Source of the DNA: Prolixibacter denitrificans
GTDB taxonomy: Bacteria; Bacteroidota; Bacteroidia; Bacteroidales; Prolixibacteraceae
Direction of reading: 5' to 3'
DNA length: 64,000 nucleotides
Assembly: GCF_003014495.1 (NCBI RefSeq)
Contig: NZ_PYGC01000001.1
Coordinates: forward strand, 497,805-561,804
This document shows, piece by piece, positions 57,628-64,000 of this stretch (the first letter of the stretch is position 1; the number at the start of each line of letters is the position of its first letter). The notes below the pieces were generated by a model that saw only the letters and a list, made by a program, of their open reading frames with translations, made no database searches and was not told where the DNA came from. Position numbers and translations under genes: made by a program.

Positions 57628-59904
57628 CTATTTTAAAACAAAGGAGTTTTCTTGTACATCATCGGAGTTGGTTCCAACAAATACTTTGAATTCTCCGGGT
57701 TCTGCTTTTTTCTTCAAATCGGCTCCGTAGAAAGCCAAATCATCGGGCGTTAACGTAAATGTGACCTTCTGCGATTCACCCGGTTTCAGTGAAATCTTCC
57801 GGAACCCTTTCAGTTCTTTTACCGGACGCGATACACTACCCACCAGGTCGCGGATATACAATTGTACAACTTCTTCACCGGCTACTTTTCCGGTATTCTG
57901 CACATTCACCGAAACATCCAGTTTTCCGTTCATGCTCATTTCGTGCGAGCTGAGCTCAACCGGCGAATACTTAAATGTAGTGTAACTCAAACCGTAACCA
58001 AACGGAAACAGCGGAGTTTTCTTTTGATCGGTATAATGTGACCAGAAGACAGTTCCTGTCGGATCGGGACGGCCTGTACTTTTGTGATTATAATAAATAG
58101 GTAATTGTCCAACGGCACGCGGGAATGAAACCGGTAATTTTCCGGAAGGATTGTAATCACCGAACAATACATCAGCAATAGCGTTTCCGGCTTCGGACCC
58201 AAGATGCCAGGCCTCAACAATAGCCGGAACGTGTTCCGCCATCCAGTCAATGACCAGCGGGCGACCATTGGTCAGAACGACAACCACATTGGGGTTCGCA
58301 GCGTAGACCGCTTTCATCAGCTGTTCCTGCAAGCCTTTCATCCTAATTTCGGTCTGACTGCGTCCTTCACCAGTTTGAAAGCAATTTTCGCCAACAGCCA
58401 AAACAACCACATCCGCTTTTTTTGCTATCTGACGAGCAGCACCAAATCCGGAACTATCGGTGGTATTGAATTTCAACTCCTTGGTAAAACTGGGCTGACC
58501 AATGGTTAACGGAGCACCTTCGGCATAAAGTATTTTATTGGGATCAGCAACCGCTCCTTTTACTCCTTCAAGCAATGATACCGCAGAACCGGTAATCGCC
58601 TGAGCTCTCCAACTTCCCAGGGGAGAATCCTTATCAGCTGCCAACGGACCAATCACCGCAATGGTTTGCCCTTCTTTCTTCAGCGGAAGCAGATGCTCAT
58701 CGTTTTTCAACAGAACAATGGAATGACGGGCAACTTTCCGGGCTGCCGCCAAATGTTCCGGAGTAAGAATTTCGGTTTTCTCCCGATTCTCATTACTATA
58801 CTTATATGGATCGTCGAATAGACCCAATTCGAATTTCACGCGCAGAATGCGACGAACAGCATCATCAATCAGCGATTCGTCCACTTTTCCTTCCTCTACT
58901 AACTTCTTCAAAGAAGTGATGTAGCAGTGACCTTCCATGTCCATGTCACTACCAGCTTTAATAGCCAGCTCGGCTGCTTCAGCTTTATTGGCTGCCACGC
59001 CGTGAGGAATCAGCTCGCCGATAGAGTTCCAGTCGGAAACCACAAAACCTTTGAAGCCCCACTGTCCTTTCAGGATGTCACGCTGCAAATGAGCACTGGC
59101 AGTCGCTGGTGTTCCGCCAATTTCGTTGAAAGAGTTCATCACGGTAGCGACACCCGCTTTAACAGCAGCTTCGAATGGTGGCAGCACGGTGTTTCGCAGC
59201 GTGTGCTCGCTGATGTCGACTGTATTGTAATCACGGCCCGACTCTACAAATCCATAAGCGGCGAAGTGCTTGGCACAGGCGGCCACGGTATTGTCGCTCG
59301 ACAAGTCGTCGCCCTGGAAACCATGGACGCGGGCAGCAGCAAATTTAGCTCCCAGGTATGGATCTTCGCCCGAACCTTCCATCACGCGGCCCCAGCGTGC
59401 ATCGCGACTGATGTCCATCATCGGGGCAAACGTCCACTGTAAACCGGAAGCCGATGCCTCAACAGCAGCTACATGAGCAGAAAGTTTTGCCAGTTCGGGT
59501 TCCCAGCTGGCTGCTTCGCCCAACGGAATCGGGAACATGGTTTTAAATCCGTGAATCACGTCGTAACCGAAAATCAGGGGAATGTGCAACCTGGAGTTTT
59601 TCACCGCCAGCTCCTGTGTTTTCCGGGTAGCTTCGGCCCCTACAACATTCAACATCGAACCAACGGCACCGGATTTAATTTCCTGTAACTGATGCTGTGC
59701 CGATGCTCCCTGCGGTGCGGGCCCGGTCATTTCCCATTGGCTAGTGTACTGATTTAACTGACCTATTTTTTCATCCAGTGTCATCTTCTTGAGAAGATCA
59801 TTTACTTTCTTCTCAATGGCTTCATCGTTTGCTTTTGGCTTCAATGCGTACAAATTATTGCCCAGGGTTAGAAATACAAGTAGCAGAATCGCAGACCATT
59901 TCAT
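57628..59904 (-). CDS. bglX: GH3 family beta-glucosidase (BglX-like)
   Basis: A 758-aa periplasmic glycosidase with a signal peptide (MKWSAILLLVFLTLGNNLYA). The GH3 N-terminal barrel has GSGEDPYLGAKFA and KHFAAYGFVE. The nucleophile is the Asp in GFVVSDWNS (about residue 290). The second alpha/beta domain has AVIGPLAADKDS and GEGRSQTEI. A fibronectin-III-like C-terminal domain contains GKVAGEEVVQLYIRD. It cleaves beta-glucosides from oligosaccharides. The frame is open to 59934, but the ATG at 59904 begins the signal peptide. No SusC/D or other polysaccharide genes lie nearby. Confidence 0.95.
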   Translation of the reverse strand: MKWSAILLLVFLTLGNNLYALKPKANDEAIEKKVNDLLKKMTLDEKIGQLNQYTSQWEMTGPAPQGASAQHQLQEIKSGAVGSMLNVVGAEATRKTQELAVKNSRLHIPLIFGYDVIHGFKTMFPIPLGEAASWEPELAKLSAHVAAVEASASGLQWTFAPMMDISRDARWGRVMEGSGEDPYLGAKFAAARVHGFQGDDLSSDNTVAACAKHFAAYGFVESGRDYNTVDISEHTLRNTVLPPFEAAVKAGVATVMNSFNEIGGTPATASAHLQRDILKGQWGFKGFVVSDWNSIGELIPHGVAANKAEAAELAIKAGSDMDMEGHCYITSLKKLVEEGKVDESLIDDAVRRILRVKFELGLFDDPYKYSNENREKTEILTPEHLAAARKVARHSIVLLKNDEHLLPLKKEGQTIAVIGPLAADKDSPLGSWRAQAITGSAVSLLEGVKGAVADPNKILYAEGAPLTIGQPSFTKELKFNTTDSSGFGAARQIAKKADVVVLAVGENCFQTGEGRSQTEIRMKGLQEQLMKAVYAANPNVVVVLTNGRPLVIDWMAEHVPAIVEAWHLGSEAGNAIADVLFGDYNPSGKLPVSFPRAVGQLPIYYNHKSTGRPDPTGTVFWSHYTDQKKTPLFPFGYGLSYTTFKYSPVELSSHEMSMNGKLDVSVNVQNTGKVAGEEVVQLYIRDLVGSVSRPVKELKGFRKISLKPGESQKVTFTLTPDDLAFYGADLKKKAEPGEFKVFVGTNSDDVQENSFVLK

Positions 59905-60249
59905 GTGTTTTGTTTTTAATTGTTCAATTACCACATGGAACTCGCCACGACCATCCTGCTCCGATAGGAAAAGTTGATTCTCAGGGCTCGTTTCATGTTA
60001 ATTTGTTTTAGTTATGTTATATCTGACAAGTTGAATCAACCCAATTGATCCGAAACAAAGGAACGACTTTTCTGTAAAAAACAGAAGTAATTGTACAATA
60101 AACAAGATGCCTTTTGAAGCAAAACATTTTCAAAAGCATACTAAACACTCGCATTCAACTGCTTCAAAACATATCAGAAGCTCCTAATAATTCCTATTTT
60201 CAACCATTCGAAAAGAGTAACCTTTCGGACCAACAATAACCATTTAACC
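59905..60249. other. Intergenic gap between bglX and the DUF3857 genes
   Basis: About 345 bp of AT-rich sequence between divergent genes. No ORF, hairpin or clear TAnnTTTG box stands out. It must hold both promoters. Confidence 0.5.
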
Positions 60250-62097
60250 ATGTACAAGTATTTAGGAATTCTCTTGCTATTCCTGGGATCTCCTTTTTTC
60301 GCCAAAGCAGCAGTCGATGCAATGACCGTCCGGTATCTGTCGAATTATACTATAGAAAAAGGCCGGTTAACACTGGAAAAGAAAGTTGTTATCCAGATCA
60401 ACAATCAGGAAGGACTAAAGTACGGAACTATCTATATTCCGTATACCGCAAAAGATAAGATATCCAAACTCGAAGTCCAGATTGAAAAACCCAGCGGAGA
60501 GCTAATCAGAAAAATAAAGAAAAGTGAGATTCAGGATGTCAGTGCTATATCCGATTTCTCATTGTACGAAGATGATTACGTCAAAAAAATTCCGGTTCGC
60601 TATAACCGTTTTCCCTTTCGCATCAGTTATTCGTACCAGATTTCCTACCACCGTTTTTTTCAGATTACAGACTGGATACCGATTATCGATACAGATGTTC
60701 CGACATTGAATGCAGAACTCCGCATTTCGACACCGCTTCATTATCCCATCAAAATTTACCGGCAACACATTGAAAAAGCAAAAGCGTCCGCAGATAACGA
60801 AACGATGACTTACCTCTGGAAAACCTCCATACCGAAAATTCCGGATGAAGAAGTTTTCTCGCCATCGGTCTACAGTCTTCTGCCCCGGGTCGAGGTGGTT
60901 CCTAAAAACTTTGAATACGGTAGCGCCGGAAGTTTTAGCAGTTGGCAAACTTATGGCAAATGGCAGTCGCAATTGTTAGAAGAGGCTGATGATCTTCCTG
61001 ACTCAGAAAAAAGCAAAGTCAAGCAGATGGTTAGCCACCTTGATTCGCCGATAGAAAAAGCACGAAAGATTTATCAATATCTTCAGGACAATACCCGCTA
61101 CATAAACGTGACGCTCGGTATTGGAGGCTTAAAACCTTATCCGGCATCCTACGTTTCCACCAATAAATACGGCGACTGCAAAGCATTGACCAATTACATG
61201 AAAGCATTGCTGGAAGCGGCCGGCATTCAGGCATACTGCTGCGACATTTACGCCGGCGGTACCCACCGACCTGTTCTCGACAGCTTTCCATCACAACAAT
61301 TTAATCATGTTGTCCTGATGCTTCCGCTGAACCAGGATACCACATGGATTGAGTGCACCAACAATTCTATTCCTTTTGGCTATGTTGGAACGTCCATTCA
61401 AAACCGGAAAGCCTTTTTGATTGATGAACAGAACAGCCAACTGATTCATACGCCGTCGCTATCGCCTGAACAGGTTCAAAACAGATGCGTGATTGATTAC
61501 AATGTACATCCGAATCAAAAATGCGAAGCACACTATCATTATACCTTCCGGGGAAATGCTTTTGGTCTTTTTAATCAGTTGTACACTTCTTATCCAGCCA
61601 ATGTGCAGGAAGACTATATTCGGGACTTTCTTCCCGAAAGGGATTTTACACTGAAAAGCTGGAAACTCAGCAAGGCTAACAGGGAAGCATCGACAATTAC
61701 GCTGGACGCTACGTTGGAGCTCAATCATTTTGGGAAAATGTACGGTGAAGACCTGGCTATTTCTCCCATTCCGTTAAGCATTCCGAGGTTTGAAGCTCCC
61801 AATGAGCGAAAACTCCCGGTTCAAATGAGCTATCCCATCTGCTCTCAGGATTCCATTGTATACCACTTTACCCAGCCGGTAAAACTCGACGAGATACCGG
61901 ACTCCGTTTCCATTCATAATACATTTGGCTCTCTGGAAATGCAGGCAACTGCTACCGATAAGCAGCTGACACTGAAACGGCGGTTTATCATTAACGGAGG
62001 AGACATTGATTTGACTTCGTACCCTGCTTTTTACCAATTCATTCGAAACATTAAGTCGAAAACCAACCTGACATTTCTAACTACTACAAAATTATAA
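60250..62097 (+). CDS. DUF3857 and transglutaminase-like protein (active-type)
   Basis: A 615-aa exported protein with a signal peptide (ends FFAKAA). A DUF3857 beta region occupies about 25-220. A transglutaminase-like core carries C310 in NKYGDCKALTNYMKALLEAAGI, H353 in FNHVVLMLP, and E368 in WIECTNN at the place where most members have Asp. The Cys-His pair is intact, so a papain-fold hydrolase or cross-linking activity is possible. The C-terminal part (about 410-615) is beta-rich. It lies 4 bp before a related gene that has lost these residues. The biological role is unknown in this family. Confidence 0.87.
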   Translation: MYKYLGILLLFLGSPFFAKAAVDAMTVRYLSNYTIEKGRLTLEKKVVIQINNQEGLKYGTIYIPYTAKDKISKLEVQIEKPSGELIRKIKKSEIQDVSAISDFSLYEDDYVKKIPVRYNRFPFRISYSYQISYHRFFQITDWIPIIDTDVPTLNAELRISTPLHYPIKIYRQHIEKAKASADNETMTYLWKTSIPKIPDEEVFSPSVYSLLPRVEVVPKNFEYGSAGSFSSWQTYGKWQSQLLEEADDLPDSEKSKVKQMVSHLDSPIEKARKIYQYLQDNTRYINVTLGIGGLKPYPASYVSTNKYGDCKALTNYMKALLEAAGIQAYCCDIYAGGTHRPVLDSFPSQQFNHVVLMLPLNQDTTWIECTNNSIPFGYVGTSIQNRKAFLIDEQNSQLIHTPSLSPEQVQNRCVIDYNVHPNQKCEAHYHYTFRGNAFGLFNQLYTSYPANVQEDYIRDFLPERDFTLKSWKLSKANREASTITLDATLELNHFGKMYGEDLAISPIPLSIPRFEAPNERKLPVQMSYPICSQDSIVYHFTQPVKLDEIPDSVSIHNTFGSLEMQATATDKQLTLKRRFIINGGDIDLTSYPAFYQFIRNIKSKTNLTFLTTTKL

Positions 62098-62101
62098 TCT
62101 C

Positions 62102-64000
62102 ATGAAAAAACATTGGCTAATTGCTCTTCCGCTGTTATTATCGTTTTCTGCTTCGTTTGGAGTAGTTCCTGACAAGCCCAGGTTCGTTTACGGGCAAATT
62201 ACCAAAGAAGATTTAGAATTAAAATCTTCTGACTTCCCAGGAGATCCGGGCGCTGCATATGAATTCGACAGGGGTAAATCCGGATTTATCGTCAATAAAC
62301 AAGAGTCGGGGTTCGATGTGACCTTCGAACGAAAAACACGCATCAAAATATTCAACAAGGCCGGATACGACTATTCGGAAATTGAGATTCCTCTGTACAC
62401 GGATGGCAACAGTATTGAACAAATCTACAAACTGGAGGCCTGCACCTACAACTGGGAGAATGGCAAAATTACCAAGACACCACTCGACCTGAAAAATGTG
62501 TACGAAGAAAAAATAAATGCAAACTGGATAGACAAGAAATTCGCCATGCCGAATGTGAAAGATGGTTCTATTATCGAATATTCGTACACCATCATTTCAC
62601 CATATAAATTCAACCTACACGACTGGTATTTCCAGCATCGGATTCCAACAGTGTACAGTGAGTATTCGGTAGCCATGATTCCATTTTATGAATATGTCTT
62701 TACACTTCAAAGTCCCGCAAATCCGGACGTACAAGAATCATACGAAGACCGGAGTATCAGCCGTCGTTTTGGTACCGTGGAATATCACAACATGATTCAC
62801 CGGTTCGTTATGAAAGACGTGCCGGCTTTCGACGACGAAGAATATATTACTTCAGATGAAGACCACCTTCGGAAAATCGATTTCCAGCTTGCGGCTATTC
62901 ATTTTTCCGATGGACACTCGACGGAAATCATCAGTACCTGGCCTGATTTGATTAAAGAGCTTTTGAAAGACCACGATTTCGGGAAATACATTAAATCCAG
63001 CAAATCGTATCTCAAAAAGAACTTCAATGAAAATGAGATAAAAGGCAAATCGGATAACGAAAAACTGGCTTACGCTGTCGATTACGTCAAGAAGAACTTT
63101 TCGTGGGATGGAAGGTATGGTAAGTTTGCCTCTAAATCGCTGAAAGAGTTCACCCGCGAACAAACCGGTAATATTGGTAACCTGAACCTCTTCCTGACAG
63201 CCCTTCTTCAACAAATGGGGATGGACGCCGAACCCGTTATACTGAGCACCCGCTCCAATGGTCAGATTCATTCGGAGTATCCCATGTTACAAGGATTTAA
63301 TTATGTAGCTACCTTGGTGAAAGTGGGAGATAAACAGGTTCTGGCCGATGCTTCCGAACCATACTGCCCGTTCGATTTGCTGCCCGACCGATGCCTCAGC
63401 AACAAGGGACTGGTTGTTAAAGAAGATGCACAGGACTGGGTAAACCTTCGCACCTACATGCCATCGGCTACCATTGATAATATTCGGATTGATTTTACTT
63501 CTGACCTCGATTCTATCAAGGCCAAAATAACACGAAAGGCCACGTTATATGACGCATTCCGGTTACGAAAAACGTATAAAAAAGCCCCGGACAATTTGAC
63601 CGAACCGTTCAAGGAGCATGGAATGACTATGTTGGGTGATGTGAGCACAGAAAATATGGATAACGCAGCCGAACGTGTTGGCATGCAGGTCGAGGTGCAA
63701 TCACCGGATGAGATCATTAAGGATCGCATTTATGTTGCCCCTTTCCTCAACCTTCCCGTGTCGGAAAATCCGTTTAAACAGAATAGCCGAACGTACCCCG
63801 TTGATATTACGTACGCCAAAACCCGGACGTTTGTGGCCACTATCACCATTCCTGATGGTTATACCCTACAATCATTGCCAGACGAGTACACCGTCGACAA
63901 CAAAAGAATTCACATTGAGTACAAAGGATTGCATTCGGGTAATCAGGTTGTGATTACCGGAACCTATGCTTTAAAAAGTCCGGTTTATGCTGCGTCCGAC
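62102..64000 (+). CDS. DUF3857/transglutaminase-like protein with lost catalytic residues (cut at window end)
   Basis: The reading frame from the ATG at 62102 stays open to the window edge (at least 633 residues), so the gene is incomplete here. A signal peptide is present (ends SFSASFG). The architecture follows the upstream protein, but the catalytic positions differ. I358 in QTGNIGNLNLFLTALLQQMGM replaces Cys, and Y401 in GFNYVATLVKV replaces His. The acidic position is kept (LADAS). It is therefore probably not catalytic, and may bind the partner or a peptide. Start is 4 bp after the upstream stop, so the two are co-translated. Confidence 0.85.
   Translation, partial: MKKHWLIALPLLLSFSASFGVVPDKPRFVYGQITKEDLELKSSDFPGDPGAAYEFDRGKSGFIVNKQESGFDVTFERKTRIKIFNKAGYDYSEIEIPLYTDGNSIEQIYKLEACTYNWENGKITKTPLDLKNVYEEKINANWIDKKFAMPNVKDGSIIEYSYTIISPYKFNLHDWYFQHRIPTVYSEYSVAMIPFYEYVFTLQSPANPDVQESYEDRSISRRFGTVEYHNMIHRFVMKDVPAFDDEEYITSDEDHLRKIDFQLAAIHFSDGHSTEIISTWPDLIKELLKDHDFGKYIKSSKSYLKKNFNENEIKGKSDNEKLAYAVDYVKKNFSWDGRYGKFASKSLKEFTREQTGNIGNLNLFLTALLQQMGMDAEPVILSTRSNGQIHSEYPMLQGFNYVATLVKVGDKQVLADASEPYCPFDLLPDRCLSNKGLVVKEDAQDWVNLRTYMPSATIDNIRIDFTSDLDSIKAKITRKATLYDAFRLRKTYKKAPDNLTEPFKEHGMTMLGDVSTENMDNAAERVGMQVEVQSPDEIIKDRIYVAPFLNLPVSENPFKQNSRTYPVDITYAKTRTFVATITIPDGYTLQSLPDEYTVDNKRIHIEYKGLHSGNQVVITGTYALKSPVYAASD

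Overview
The window looks like chromosomal core DNA from a Bacteroidota bacterium, most likely a marine or anaerobic member of the Bacteroidales/Marinilabiliales group; the exact genus is inference. The signs are a TonB-dependent receptor with a carboxypeptidase-like N-terminal domain, DUF4252 and DUF5686 proteins, a SecDF fusion, a FeoA-FeoB fusion, a three-gene biotin-dependent carboxylase, and -7 boxes of the form TAnnTTTG in front of many genes. Shine-Dalgarno sequences are mostly not obvious. I see no prophage, integrase, complete insertion sequence or CRISPR array.

Layout. 1-420: two tRNA-Phe genes, each with its own terminator. 517-4981: TonB-dependent receptor, then a divergent M16 peptidase/O-methyltransferase pair. 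5007-10443: four consecutive paralogous lipoproteins of a family I do not recognise, preceded by about 930 bp without genes. 11376-12018: four tRNA-Gly and one tRNA-Leu with a shared terminator. 12142-26201: a long minus-strand housekeeping stretch (mutS, DUF4105 protein, tRNA methyltransferase, TIGR02757 protein, LolD-like ATPase, Ca/Na antiporter, tatA, secDF, retropepsin-like protease, mdh, glmM). 26493-37914: plus-strand genes (pseudouridine synthase, ECF sigma factor and membrane partner, DUF5686 outer-membrane protein, era, der, an HNH-like protein, a secreted HExxH protease, aldo/keto reductase, DEAD-box helicase). 38030-40256: two DUF4252 proteins flanking a sigma/anti-sigma pair. 40505-45825: iron region (Cys-rich protein, FeoAB, porin, pseudo-receiver LuxR regulator, hemerythrin protein). 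45904-46353: a dense array of short palindromes. 46478-53742: flavodoxin/ferredoxin protein, valS, small membrane and envelope genes, a membrane-bound AraC regulator and a GNAT-like protein. 53794-57398: acyl-CoA carboxylase operon. 57628-59904: GH3 beta-glucosidase. 60250-64000: two DUF3857/transglutaminase-like proteins, the second cut by the window edge.

How they fit together. Much of the window is central machinery: mismatch repair, protein export (SecDF, TatA), ribosome assembly GTPases (Era, Der), tRNA and rRNA modification, valine charging, and malate and propionyl-CoA metabolism. The less ordinary parts are the lipoprotein cluster, in which a shared core domain carries different C-terminal modules; the iron and oxygen/NO related neighbourhood with a regulator lacking the phospho-acceptor Asp; the free-standing HNH-like gene in the era-der operon; the DUF3857 pair in which one member has lost catalytic Cys and His; and the palindrome array.
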